Shown in pieces: positions 25,201-37,784 of a stretch of 64,000 bases of DNA (its first letter is position 1; each line of letters opens with the position of its first letter). The position numbers and the translations under genes are program-made. The stretch is from Paralichthys olivaceus (taxonomy: Eukaryota; Chordata; Actinopteri; Pleuronectiformes; Paralichthyidae), in contig NC_091096.1 in NCBI RefSeq assembly GCF_024713975.1, positions 6,079,501-6,143,500 of the forward strand. The letters run 5' to 3'. A model generated the notes under the pieces. The model did no database searches. It worked only from the letters and a program-made list of their open reading frames with translations, and had not been told where the DNA came from.

Positions 25201-26905
25201 GCAGGAGGGGGAAGCGGTGTTAGTGAGGCAGCTGTTTGTGAGTCTCCAATTTGGACAAATAGTCTATCAAGCTTTTTTGCTGAGCTGTTTTCTGGATTTT
25301 TTTTTCATCTTCGTCTTAAGGCGGTGCGGAGTGAAAGCGACATTGTGAGGGAGATTTCTGAGTCCAGATCATGAGTTTCACAGAGCATCCACCATTCATG
25401 GCAAAAAGAGGAATGTGAGGTGGGAATGTGAGGGCAGGCGGCAGCGGTGGGAAAGCCGGGTGGGATAGGGTGTCAAATGCCAAGACCCCCACCCCAGCAC
25501 TCCTGTACACATAGATATAATATAAATATATATAATTCACTTCATACACTAATGTGGGCGTCTTTCTGCACAAATTTACAGCTGTTTCCCTTGTTTTGAT
25601 GGCAGCAAAAAGCAAATGATAACATCAATCTAACTGTCACATGATCACCGCCCTGCATGCTGAGCTGACTCTGGAGGTGTGGGTGAAAAGAGTGAATGCT
25701 GTAGTCGATTCTGTGCAATTTGCAGGATCTTAGTGCAACTCTGCACAGATTAGCAGGGTTAGGAGAGCACACTGAACACCCATACATTTGAGTCACAGCT
25801 TTTTTTTTTAACCATTAAAAATACCTTTAAACCCTTATGAGAAAGATAATGCACATATCACATTAATGCATTTGTGTCCGGTCAGTTCATGTTGGACGCT
25901 GGGTTTGCAGAAAGGTGAGCATCTGATAAACTTACTCAAAATCTACCACTCGATGTCAGGGACGCCACTGATTCGCCAGCCCACTCGCCCAGGCTCCCTT
26001 CCCCCCATCCATACCACCCAGACCCGCACACCTCCCTCCCCCAACCTAGCGTGTCCTTGCTGGCTGAGATTTCAACTACTACTCTTGGGCAACGCTTCTC
26101 AAAACAGTCTGTGCATCGAGCATCTGCAGAAATGTGTCACCGGGTCATGAGCACAGGTATCAGCCATGGAGGGAAAAAAAACACAAAAAACACACACAGT
26201 GCCATTTGCCCTATATTTCCACACGCGTATGCTAAGAAGCTGATTGACTCCTGTCACATCAAGTCAGAGGAAATATAAAAAACAACATGGAGTGGGGTTT
26301 AAGTCCTTCTCCTCCTCTTGTGCGTGCGTTTCTACACAAAGCATATTATGCATTTTGCCAAACGTTAAAAACGTACATGCGGATAAATCCTCCGTCTCTA
26401 TGCAAGCTTGAATCACGAAAACCCCGAAGCTGCACAACTACACACTGGGACTTACACGCTGCTCAACCTCGGATCATACGGATCCACGAGGGGGCTGGGA
26501 ATGGTTTGGGTCCATCCCGCGAGGCTGGAGGTGCAGAATGCAGCTGAACAGAAATCACCATCATTGTATTTACAGATTTAAAAAAAAACACTCGCACTGC
26601 ACCGGAGGGTCGTGTGACCCTGCGTGTAGCACCACCGGTGCGGATGCCGAATGCAGCATGATTGGCCACTGCGGATGAGACGACTTAACATGAAATCCCT
26701 CAAGTGTGACAGATGGAAAAGGCGTGAAACGAGAACCGTGTTTTTAAGGTTACAATTATCTTTCAAATTTGGTACAACTCACCTTTTTTAACCGGCTGTG
26801 GATCATTGTTTGGAAGACTTGAGCCACGACCAGGGCGATCCCCACTATCAGGAGGTGAGCGCACACGATGCCTGTGGCGTAAATGGCACAAGATCTCCGT
26901 GTCAT
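16282..26905 (-). CDS. scarb2: Scavenger receptor class B member 2 (LIMP-2)
   Basis: CD36-family lysosomal membrane protein; in mammals it carries beta-glucocerebrosidase to lysosomes. Exons in transcript order: 26905-26783, 22476-22319, 22152-22005, 21875-21681, 21111-21020, 20010-19891, 19483-19305, 18755-18637, 18244-18171, 18033-17982, 17887-17735, 16413-16282. They splice to 514 residues (human 478) with consistent phases and GT-AG ends. The ATG at 26905 gives a short tail (MTRRSC), then an N-terminal membrane segment (about 7-31). The luminal domain shows YYFFNVTNP, GPYTYR, NMINGTDGAVFHPL, GFCVPAGDC and SFPHFYQAD, and at least seven N-glycosylation sequons. The second membrane segment is about 434-465, followed by a long cytosolic tail with YTQV and YIAM. 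LIMP-2 is favoured over CD36 or SCARB1 by the luminal motifs and linkage, although the helix after NIPFV is SCARB1-like. The teleost scarb2 paralogue letter cannot be assigned. Confidence 0.92.
16731..16778 (-). other. scarb2: Candidate 48-nt in-frame cassette exon of SCARB2
   Basis: On the minus strand a strong polypyrimidine tract and TTTTAG acceptor lead into 48 nt that end at a consensus ACT|GTAAGT donor. Both flanking SCARB2 exons meet in phase 0 (RNRQKK before, TAKDDT after), and the segment is 16 codons without a stop: NEVKRIDFTEAFHSFT. Inclusion would lengthen the cytosolic tail to give a 530-residue protein. There is no direct evidence that it is spliced in. Confidence 0.6.
19196..19213. 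repeat. Run of 18 G in SCARB2 intron 7
   Basis: Uninterrupted homopolymer on the plus strand, read as C in the SCARB2 transcript. It lies about 90 nt after the exon 7 donor. Confidence 0.9.
23588..23800. repeat. Degenerate teleost GGGCTG(C)AA interspersed repeat
   Basis: Begins with GGGCTGTAAACCGATTAAAT, followed by ATCGATCAATCTGC and TTTGGTCTATAAAATGTC, the order seen in a very common teleost repeat. Related fragments lie at about 39119-39300 and 42931-43160. It sits in SCARB2 intron 1. Ends are approximate. Confidence 0.6.
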
Positions 26906-27250
26906 GATGCCGGGTGGTTGTGTTGTCCTCTCCGGGTTAAAGCGACAACAAAAAACTTCACGAAAGTCGATGTTAACTTCCCCCAGAAATGAAATAAAAT
27001 AGGACAGCGAAAGGCGAGGCGTGTGGGAGAGTGAACCACCGGAGCCGTCGTCTTCGGAGCAGCAGCTGGGGCTCTGAACTTCTATCCCCTGGATGCCGGA
27101 ACAAAAGAAGGTTGGCACTTGGTTTTTTGAAAAAGAAATTATAAAGATTACGCGTCGGAGGAGACAGATTGAGAAGCTGTGCTGCTCGCACCGGTGGTGG
27201 AATGAACCAGCGACTCTCGTCACGTCAGGACGTAGAAGTAGAGCTGTCCA
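26906..27250 (-). promoter_or_regulatory. scarb2: SCARB2 5' UTR and proximal promoter (predicted)
   Basis: Sequence upstream of the SCARB2 start codon, with no in-frame upstream ATG that extends the CD36-family protein. At 27219-27228 GTCACGTCAG matches seven of the first positions of the CLEAR/TFEB element (GTCACGTGAC) and also contains a CRE-like TGACGT on the minus strand. The transcription start site cannot be placed from sequence. Confidence 0.35.
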
Positions 27251-27759
27251 CCTCCTCCCCTTCCTCTATGCTTTAATGATCACTGCCGGGCGAACAGCGT
27301 CGTTTTGGGGGAGGATGCCTGGGCGGTGGGTGTGTGTAACCAGGAAAAAAAAAGAAAGAAGAAGAGGTTGTGTGATTGTGAATTTTTTTTACACGAGTGA
27401 AGTCACTACCACTTTTCAAACACTCATATAATAAAACAATTATCTTTCTCAATCGTGCCTTAGTTTGAGCGCGCTTTTACGCACAGTCTGAGTTTTGGCG
27501 TCGTTTATATAATTTTATTTTGTTTTATTTCAACCAGCTGATATTTTGAGCTTTAAACTAGTTTGTAATTCACCAGGCTTGCAGGGTTATTGGATGAATT
27601 AGCAGCAGGTAGTATCGACCTGGCGATCTTTTAATGAGCTTATCGTGCGTAAATCGGTGCAACACAGATCGTCTGGGACGGTGTTTTTAACTATTTTACA
27701 TCGATGCGACACAGATGTTGTGGTCCTCGAATGTGCACACGGTCGCACAAACCTCCTCC

Positions 27760-28030
27760 TTTTTATAAAGTCCCCGCGATCTCGCCTCATCGCGGCTCCT
27801 TAAATAAGCCCAGCGTGCACATGAATAATGAGCCATTCAAACCACCGTCCACCGCTGACGTGGGCTCTTTGTCCGACCAGCGGCTGCTCTGATTGGCCGC
27901 CGCCCTCCCGGACCATCGCTCCCTCTGCGCGCTGATTGGTCTGACGCGTGCGAGTGCGATGCTGAACGTGATCGACTGATTTCAGGGCGGGGCTCCTATA
28001 AAGGGGGAACCGGGCGAAGTGATGCTCTGC
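27760..28030. promoter_or_regulatory. CCAAT/GC-box/TATA promoter-like island
   Basis: Two ATTGG (inverted CCAAT) pentamers at 27892-27896 and 27935-27939 and a GGGCGGGGC box at 27985-27993 precede TATAAA at 27997-28002 on the plus strand, giving core-promoter spacing toward a start near 28027. In the opposite direction, TATAAAAAG at about 27761-27769 and a TTATTTAAG near 27803 follow the same CCAAT boxes in forward orientation. The area is GC-rich compared with its flanks. It could be a distal SCARB2 promoter or drive an unannotated transcript to the right; no gene starts within several kilobases on that side. Confidence 0.45.
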
Positions 28031-31000
28031 TGCAGGAGGATGTGGAGCCACCGCTCCTGGAGCCCACCTAAACCACACATGCCTGTGTAGTGGGAGAAGA
28101 GAGAAAATGTGCATGATTTACAGTCCGCATTATGGCCACGGTGACTCAAACCACCACTAAATATCGAAAACGCATAAATCTTAAGAGCCGGAGAACATCT
28201 TAGGTGCTTCCCGTGAAGAGGAAAAAGTCGCTGTTATAGCTGGCAGCGTTATTGTTGATAGAATTGATGTGAAAAACAGTTTTGGGCCCTAAAAGACTTG
28301 TGCACATAAACATTTATGTGAGTGGAGTAGATTTTACGCTCAAATGATAAGCACCTCAGTGGACTCCCGCTTACAGCTGTTTGCAAAGGTTTGACAACCT
28401 CCAGGCGATTTTCAAATTATTCTCTTTGACGTGGAAAGACACACAGGCTACAGCCCCTGCAGACATTTTTAAAAAATGTTAAACGTTACAGCACAGTTTG
28501 ACCCCGTTTGTGCTCCTCGTGTGCAACCACACGTTAGATTGCAGAGGAAAACTGTTGAAGGTCGTCTAAAAAACCCCTTTCTCCAGAACCCAGACCTGTA
28601 CCCATGTGCTCAATGGTGAAAATATATTTTGAATCTATTTCTCTGTAAATTGTGTTCTGAATCATAAAAGTCTACATCTAGTTACCTGGACAGATTACTG
28701 GTGAGAATGAGAGCCCTTCACGACAGGGCCGAGAGCTTTTTAAACTATCTTTTTTCAAACATTCCTCGTTGATTACTTTGAAACACTGATGGTTACTGCT
28801 GTGACCTGCTAGTTTGTTTCTACATGAGCGAGCACAAACTGGGTCTAACTGCAACTGTAGCGTGGAGCCTTTAACGTGTGTGTGCAGAGATCCCTTAGTC
28901 TCACAACCCGCAGTCATGTCAAAAACACATGGATGCAGTTGTTTGTGAATTGGATATAAAGCTCAGACATTACTCTGAGAGCAAACACTTCCTCATTGGG
29001 AAAGACATGTTATAATCTGTAATGGGAGTGTAGATGTTGTAAATTTTCCGTGTGACATGCAAAAGGACAAACAGCCCTGACGTTCACATTGCTGCTACAT
29101 AGAAAATCAATTTGCTTCAGCGCATCAAAAAACAGAGATCAGTGACATGCAGCACTCGTCCGCTGGTTGGAAAAGAGCTGTGAATATTGATTTTTGTTCG
29201 AAGCAACTGTTCAGTTTGTCCTGTTCAGCACTTCACTGAAAAGTATGAAGTGCAATTCTAATTTCTTTTCAGTGGAATACGTAAAAGTGGTATCATCAAA
29301 GTGTGACATTGCACCAGGGGGCTTGTAGCTGTGGAAGCCATTTTTAAAATACACACGCCCTGATGAGCACTGTACAATTACCTTGAACCTGAAATGCACG
29401 TGTGTGAAGGTTTCACACCTGTAAATGCCATCAAGTCTTCACAAGCACACGGAATGTGATCAAGCTTTAAAGTCAGACAAGGTCAAAAGTGACATTTCTT
29501 TGGGACTCTTCGATGGCGTCTGGATTCTGTGGCACCAGCAGCATCTGACCCGTGTGAGGCTGAAACAGGACGCTGGGAATTCTTCAGCCACCTCAGTCTG
29601 TATTTACAGACAACATGAGCTGCTTATATCAAGAGCACCCGGAAGGCTGTAGTGGCCGAGATGCCTTGTCCAATACCAGGTTAGCTAATGAGACAAGAGA
29701 CTTAATCTGTGTCCACTCCTCAACCAGTCATTCTTAGATTCACCCAGCTCTTTTCTGAAATCAATCTAATTCAGTCTTGGGAAAGCTCTCCTCTTTCCCC
29801 AGCGATCTGTTTCTCATTGACCGAGGGTTCATTTGAGGTTGCATGGTGGCCACGATTCATGCTGCTATCAAATGGTGTATGAGCCGCAGTCGAGGGACTG
29901 AAAGGTGAGCGCGGTCATCCAGCCGTCTCTTTCATAATCCATTCATAAATAAAGTCGGACAAAAGAGGACAGATTTTTGTCTGGAAGTGATATACATCAT
30001 GTCGTTTGAAGTTGCTCGGTGGAAGGAAATGACTGGGCTGGACTCTTAACATTAATGTAATGAGTGTTACCTCATTGTACTCGGCCGTATGGCAGTCCCG
30101 GAGGATGGGGGGCTACAGGAGGGGGGGCGGCATCTGTTCAAACAAGAGAAGTAAAAAATTCTACAGAAAAAATCATCGGGGGGGAACGATAACAGTCGAG
30201 TAATGCAGCAACATTGTTTCTGCCAAAAGAAAGGGTGGGAGGGTGAAGAGGGGTAAAACAGTTCAACCTTTGTAATGGTCCCGTTTTATGTTTGGTCAGC
30301 AGAGCGACACTGATTTTTTTTGTTTTTGGGGACGCTGAAGACACCCAGCTTTGAAGGCCCACAAAAGCTGAACAGAGAACGCGTCCTCATGTGAACATCT
30401 CTATGTGTTAGCACAAAAGAAGTTCATGTTGATCATAAGGCAGCATTCATTCAAACCCCAACAAGAAGACTATTATCCAGAGAGAAATCATTTTGGACAA
30501 GTTCTTCAAACTAGTGTCTGTTTCCCCCCCACAAAGTATCAAAAGCTTTCAGCGTGCACGTTGCAGACATGTCTTAAGTGAAAATGTGGCTGAACAGCAA
30601 GTATATTTATCGGGACACAAATGCCTGCATTCAAGAATTCGGGAAAGAGAGTATTCTATTGATGTCAGATTTTTCGAGGCATTTGTGAAATGTGCAAAAT
30701 GTGTTATGTGTTAAATCATGTGGGCTTTAACTCACGTTGTGTTTAGGAGCAATCTGAACTCTGCAGCCTCACATTATTCCTCACTTTCTCAACAGAAAGT
30801 TGTTTGCCACTTAACACAGATTAGTTTGACTGCTGACATGGTCTCAAAGTAAAGTTAATCCGGTTTGAGGACACACATGGAAATACTTTCACTGTAAATT
30901 CTGCAGACGCCATATGCAAACACAGTTTACCTTCTAAATAAGATACCGTATAGCACACAGTGTGCAGACACTGACTCATACTGTGAACTCTGCCTGTTGT

Positions 31001-33467
31001 AATCAGAGCTTCTCCGTTTGTTGTTGCAGCCGGTTTGAGTTCATGTTTACATTAGTGCATGTGAGTCCCTCCCTGTGAACCCTGTTGGCCCTCCCCACGT
31101 TAATAAAGCAAGACAACTGCAGCTCCAATCAGCAGTGATGTGAACATGACACTCTAATTCTCATCCCTGTTCAGTGCCATGAACTCCACAGCAACACTTC
31201 ATGTACGTATATCCAATCCATGGGCCGCAGACAGCGTAAATATAAGGTTAAGCTAACGATGTAAACGGTGCAGCCTTCTATTGAGGTCATTTGGTGCCAT
31301 AGTCTGAGCAGTAGTGACTGTGGTTTTGAGCTGTTGCATCGAAGTCACGCCCAAACATACACTCCACTAATCGTGAGTCAGTCTCAGCTGTCAATCAGGA
31401 CATTTCTTCTCATTTTTTAATGCATCAAATAACTAATTAAAACAAAATTAACACCTGAACAATCATTAGCACCGTAAGAGCTACCTGCAATGACAGATAC
31501 CATCTTTGAGAAAAATATATTTAACATTTAGTTAAATTTAGTTTGGGGTATGTCTTCTGCAGGGCCACTCTTATATTAAATCACATTCTTGTCTTTATCT
31601 AGCATTGAGTTAATATTTACACTTGATCTTACACCATGATCTGCATCAGCTTTATATGTTGCAGTTTTTTATGGTTGAGAAAATCATACCAACTCTGTAG
31701 CAGAAAGGTTTTCAAACCCTGTGTTTAAACCAAGCCAAACTGCACAGTAATCAAGCAAAGATCAAGGCAGCTTTTCTTGAGAGTAAACTTTTGGAGCAGC
31801 AAACCATTTGCATTCCATCATCTGTCCTCCCTTCCTGCAGCTCCCTCCTTATATCAACACAACAGAAACAACATTAACACTTTCTGTAAATACTGCTTGA
31901 CACGGTAAGTGGTGTCCTCCACCCCACAGGGCTGTAATGACAGTGGAGCCTGGTACTGGACATTGAGTCATGGTATTTTCGAGGCTGAGACAGTCTTTGT
32001 GAGGCCAGAGACTGATATACAGGCATAGCTGTGGGAGTGGAGACCTACGAGGACTGACAGACCTTTTCACTGGAAGTGATTAATGCAAACTGAGCTATTA
32101 AGTTCTATGGGAGGAGTAAACTACAGTGAATTTATTTCGGGATTAATTCATTCCTCGCTCTCCTTGGAGCGGATTGCAGGGACCGAAAGAACTCGCTGTG
32201 TTTCAGCAGACAAAAGAAATGTTAGATAATGTGAGAAAGAATCCAATGTCCTACACTTTAACCATATTGCAGTCTGGAAAGTAACTGAATACATACTCCA
32301 GTACTGTGAACTTTGAGGTCTTTATAACCAACTTCCAGATTCTTCTGCTTAATACAACACAGTTTTAAAACAACCTAAGGCTTATCTCACCATGCAAACG
32401 AAAGTGAAAAAAAAAATCCTTTTTCCTCCCTCTTTCAGGGAGATGAGTAGTTTTTGAGTAATAGGCCTATTGCTGACAGACAGACAAGCAGGGAAAACGT
32501 AACCTCATGTCAGAGGTAACAAAGTGCAGTGTAAACAGAATAAATCAATACATACGTTGTCTAAAGTAAACTAAAAGTGCAGCAGGTAAAAACTGTTCTC
32601 ATCAGAACAGTGTGTAGGAGGCTGTGACGTTCCACAGTGTCATTCAAAATACACAAACACCATATTCATATCACATTTTCCACAATGTTTACCAATCATT
32701 TGCATCAATACTTCCAACTCCTGACTGCACATTCATTTTATTTGGCTAATACTGGACTTACATTTGGAGGTTTTGCATGTAGGACTTTTACTTATATTAT
32801 ATATATATATATATATATTATATATTTTGCATTGTTGTGTGAGTAGTTTTACTATAGGTTGGATCCAGTGTCCTATACTGTAACTTAAACATTACATTCT
32901 ATACACTAAAGACCATTCAAGATGTCATTATACATATAATAATTTCTCATCATCAGACTGTAGTTTATGGTTAAGTGATGGAGTGACCTTAAAATTCCTC
33001 TGTCCAACATGGCAAAGTGTTAATTTAAGAATTCGAGGAGGCTCTGCTGTCACAACCCATTACAGTGCCAGAAAAATCTAGGCGATCTCCTTGACAACAT
33101 ATTTTGAAGCGCTGATTGTGATTTCAATTTTTCACAGTGACCCTGATTAGCCCCGTTGTCAGAGTTATGTAACAATGTATGCATTGTGTTTTAGGCCCAG
33201 TCTGACAAAGATTATGAAACAACCTTATATTTTCAACCTTATATATAATATTATCTGACCTCATGTTCTCAAATGTGAGAAGTTGAGGCTTTTCTCTGAT
33301 TTTTACTAATTATTGCAAAACTGCATCCGTTTGGGTTTTGGACTGTGGCTGAGAGTAAATAAAACTATTTAAAGAGGACAGCTTGGGCTCTGGGAACTTG
33401 TGATGGACGGTTGTTAAAGGCCAATGGAAAATACATTAATGATGAAAATGTTTGTCAGTGATTTCTA

Positions 33468-33700
33468 TAAAATTTTGTGGAGGTGTGGGGCATGACCCAA
33501 GAAAGAAGTAATACAAGTTGGGTGGGGATCCAGATCAGTAGGTAGAATTTTTTCACTACTTTGACGTTGGTGTTCAAAATTTTCCTTAATTTCTGAGAAT
33601 AATTCATGGATCTTGATGCAAAAAAAAAAAAATCTGTGATTTTTGTAGAACTGATATTTATGAGTGTTTGCAATTTGGTGCAGATCCAAATAAAAAAAAT
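33468..33700. repeat. Teleost 'GGTGCAGATCCAAAT' interspersed repeat
   Basis: Contains GGTGGGGATCCAGATC, TTCATGGATCTTGATGCAAA and TGCAATTTGGTGCAGATCC in the order found in a widespread teleost repeat. The head of what may be the same family (CCACCAAGGAGCTCATG) occurs alone at about 11690. Class and exact ends are uncertain. Confidence 0.6.
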
Positions 33701-36700
33701 CAACTCGTTATTACCTATTTAAGGTAATAACATATTAATTACATTAAAATGTGGGTCGTGCGGTGAATTTGTTTGACCAGTGATCGAAGGTCACTTCACA
33801 ATAAAGTTGACAGGATGTTGACCGTAGAGCACTGAAGACGTGGGGGGAAACGTCTCATGCTCCACCAGTATTGTATCCTGTGCAGAAAGCACTTTGGGAG
33901 AATAGAACATCCCCTCCGCTGTATTGTTTGCTACTGTGGCTCAACATCCTCAAGGCTATAAAAGACAGTTAAAAATGGCAATAAACTCTGTTTCTCTGAA
34001 AAGCCAGCATGCTGCCAAAGCCTCTGATTTTACCATAAACAAAAATATTTCCTGTGTAACACACAAGTTTCCCCCAATTTTATTTTCCTGTTGATGAGAA
34101 GTAGAAAGTCTCTGGAGGAAAATTAGTGTCGCGCCGTTGCTTTGTTTTTTATTTAATTGTGTAAGTGTGGGATAAATACACAAACACATGAATGCACGTC
34201 ATCAAACAAATAATGAAAAGGGGCTTCCCTTCACTGTTATCCTCCCTGGAAGAGATGAATGGAAATATTTCTGAGATAAATATCAGAATGATCACAATAA
34301 GCACCATTTTGGATTTGATTTCAAAGTGGGATTTTCAGATTTGATCAATTTACTGCCATTGCATTGATCACATCAGTTACATCAGGGTTCAGGACAATAC
34401 TTGAAACCATGTGTGAGCTGTAGATATATTTGTCCGCCTCCTTATATATACTGTCAAATGTTTTTTCTAAAGGGGCTGAGCTTTCCCAGGTCAGGCCATC
34501 GTCGTGCAACCATTTAGAGAGCTGTTCGTAGACAATGAGCAATAATAGATGTGTCGTATTTCAATATTTATGTCAGGACACACAAGAAGGAAATCCTCCT
34601 GAGGAGGAAAGAAAGGTACGGTATGTAAAGCTCAAGAGTACACAAAGTCACGGGAGTGTTTCCTCACTGTAATCAAGGAGACTGATAAGAAAAACAGTTT
34701 TTCATCAAAAAGAGACTTAAAGTTTAGTTCAGGAGGTAAAAATTCAGCCTTGTTTATAACTTGACCATGGTGTGTTTCAATTATCTAGGCAGGATACATT
34801 TGCATTTATTGGTCTGAGGATATAAAGTATTCTAGATTTCCCAGAAGGCCTGACATGTGTTTTTAATGTTAAAGGTAAAAAAAAAAAAAAATCATGAAAA
34901 TAAACAGTATTAGATTCATGCATTTTACCCACAGAGGAATTGCTTTGGCAGTCATTTCTCTCACAAAGCTTATTTTTGCCAGCAACAGGTGCGTGACGGC
35001 AGTTTCAGAGTGAAGACAGACCAACTGAAAAGTTCCCATGTCAACAACTACAAAATGGGTGCTAGCTTTGACACATGCTCCAGTTTAAAAAACAAGTCAT
35101 CAGCAAACAAGGAGAAGTAAACCATCCGCCTGACGGAGTCATGCAGGAGAAAGCTGCTCCGTCACATGAGTGATGCTCCATCTACCATCTAAATTTAGAA
35201 ATTCCTCAGAAAAGCACTTGGCGTGTTATTGACGTAATGTGGGTTTGGCTCGATTATCCATTCAGAGATCTGTGTTATTTCTTCTACACCATGTTGTTGC
35301 CACAGAGCTGTCCAGTGACATCATGAGGAATCTATAGGCAGGGAGAAGATGCTGGAAACACGACAAATCCATTCAGTCTCCACATCTGACTGGAGGCTCT
35401 ACTGCTGCCAATGAAACACCAGAACATTTCTTTTAAACGCTGCGTTTTATCGTTGCTTTGTGATACAATCAGTGGATGACTGTCTTGTATAAAAACATGG
35501 CTCTTATTACAAGTTACTGGGGAAAGGTTTGTTTCTATGAGAACTCAACATGTGCTACTATTGAAAAACTTGTTTTCATTTATTGTAACAACTTTATTTG
35601 AATATGGCGTAAACACAACAGAATAAGTTGTAAGTTCGTTTTTACGTAAAGATTTTACATTTTGAAAAATTGTGAAATTCACAGTAGAATTGTTAAAGAT
35701 TAAATGACTATAAATATATTGTTTAAGTAAGAACTCAACATGTGTACTTCAAAACTTTGAGCATGTTTAATTTACTGTAAAAACTTTATTTGAATGCATG
35801 CAAAGTTAACCAAAGCTGACTGCAGGGTGTTATCCATCATGCAGAAGTTAACACTGAGTATACACTGCATTGACGGTGTCTACGATGGTTGCAAATCTCA
35901 AATGTGCGTTCAAATGTCACAGTTATAAAGGTTCATTCAAGCTGAGGCTGTGTCGCTGTCAAAAACTGAAACGGCGAATTAGACAGTTCACTGACTGCAC
36001 TGAAAGTGTTTACTAAGTTAGTTTGTTGCTATAAATAGGGATCATCAGTGTTGAGAGAGGGAGGGGGAAACAGAAGTCTCTCTGTCCCATCACTGTGTCC
36101 CCTGTTGTTTGTACAGCGGAACACTCCAGGGACCTGAACTCAGGCTAATTAGCTAATTCATCGGCCCCAAAGGGAACAACATGTGATTAATTCCAGTCAA
36201 CAGGAATCACTTCTCTGTGCAACAGCAGTCGTCATGAATGAAACTGTAAATAGAAATTAAATCATATGTTAGGAAACTACTGATAAAGTTAAGAGCAGTT
36301 CTGGTAAACTTCACACAGTTCAATTAAAAACTGACGCAGATACTTCAGCATGTGTCACTACTTTACAACGTTTTGACAGTTACAGTTTCTACTTACATTG
36401 CAGATAAGAATTTTACTAAACATATAATCGTCAGCTTCAACGTCATACTTTGTTTTAGCCTCAAGTAAAGAATTAAATAAAGCATCAATATTAACTTTAT
36501 ATAAGGAGCTCAACATTGAAATGCTGCTCACACAGTAAATTATATTTAGGCTATTTTTCCCACATGAGAACAGTTCTTTTGATACTTCTGGGTTATTTTC
36601 CTGTTATCTGAGTGCAGTATACTGACATTTTTATAATGAAATATGTTCACTTATGTAATGGAGCTGAATTAAAATCACAAATTAGTAGTATCCTGAGAAA

Positions 36701-37195
36701 AAAAGTGTTAGTTTTAACAATGATGGTTGTATTGGACTGGGTCCAGGATACTAATCGGACAAATTATCTAACATCGGGAGCCCTCTAGTGCTCAGTATTT
36801 AAACAATGGGCTCCTCACATAAAGACAACCCCCTCTGGTTTTATCTTCATAACTATAACTTTTCTTAATGTGCTACTGGCATGTGAAACTTAAACTGTAA
36901 GATAAGAGAAAGACCTGACTGACTATAACAGGTGATTGTGTTGGTATACCACAGTCGCTGAACCAACACAAGAGCTTAGACCATATTAAACAATATAAAT
37001 GGACCTATAGGTGATCAAATATCAACACTCAACACTTCACAGTTGGTTTACTGTGGGTGTAGTAAATCTAAAGTCCATATAATGTGCACACATACCCAGC
37101 ATCTAGTGGAATAACATTAATGCAAAATGGAAAATCTATTCTAGGTTGAGGTATGTTTTTTTAACAAGCTCTGTTATTGCTTCAAAATTACAGGC

Positions 37196-37450
37196 CAGTG
37201 GTGGAAGAAGTACTCAGATGTTTTACTTAAGTAGTATTGTGATGTAAAGATACTCCATTACAAGTTAAGGTAAATAGTATCACCAGCAAGTGTTCTTTAA
37301 GTATCAAAAGTAAAAATGATTGGACTGATATTCAGTGTTATTATATATTATATAATTAGAATGGTTGTTAAAATAGATGCATGAGTGTGTTAATAGCATT
37401 TTACTGTTGAAGCTGCCCACGGTGGAGCTAATTCTAACAACAGGTAGTGA
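37196..37450 (+). repeat. Longer copy of the teleost 'AGTACT' repeat
   Basis: Starts AGTGGTGGAAGAAGTACTCA, continues with TTTTACTTAAGTAGTA and ATACTCCATTACAAGT, and ends with AGCATTTTACTGTTGAAGC and GGTGGAGCTAATTCTAAC. This is the full order of motifs I recall for the family. Confidence 0.65.
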
Positions 37451-37524
37451 GAGTAGTACTGTGGTTTTCCACTGATTACAATACACCTGTTCACTACTGC
37501 GTAGGTGTAACTAACTAAACTGAT

Positions 37525-37640
37525 TTATTAGACCTGCCAAACTTCACAATAGAGTTTGAGAATGCAGACATAGGGGGGGCAGCATGAACAGGAGGGGGCT
37601 GAGCACGCAACCCTGAGGAACTCCGGAGAGGAGCACAAGA
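37525..37640 (-). mobile_element. Decayed LINE reverse-transcriptase fragment
   Basis: On the minus strand, 37626-37582 reads GVPQGCVLSPLLFML, the conserved QG block of non-LTR retrotransposon reverse transcriptases. Past a frameshift and loss, NSIVKF and GLIN can be made out, matching the region around the missing catalytic ADD box. The piece is about 115 bp, broken, and has no coding capacity. The LINE clade is not assigned. Confidence 0.65.
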
Positions 37641-37772
37641 AATAAGTACTGATTAGTATTTAAGTAGCACTATTCTAGTCTTGATTCATAGTGCTTCACA
37701 GTACAGTCATCCATTCACCCACACATTCATATCATTCTATTACACATCAATCACACACGGTTGACACAGCAA

Positions 37773-37784
37773 CCCCCCCCCCCC
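37773..37784. repeat. C12 homopolymer beside an ATTCAC/CACAC repeat
   Basis: Twelve C in a row, just after TCATCCATTCACCCACACATTC (37708-37729), which resembles the common teleost repeat with spaced ATTCAC/CACACA units. Confidence 0.6.

Noticed and set aside
26756..27223. Longer N-terminus for SCARB2 from the open frame upstream of 26905
   Set aside because: CD36-family proteins start with a short cytosolic tail directly before the first membrane segment; the upstream translation is not conserved in kind.
31849..32070. 73-codon minus-strand ORF in the gene-poor interval
   Set aside because: No recognisable domain, no promoter or splice context; most likely chance.
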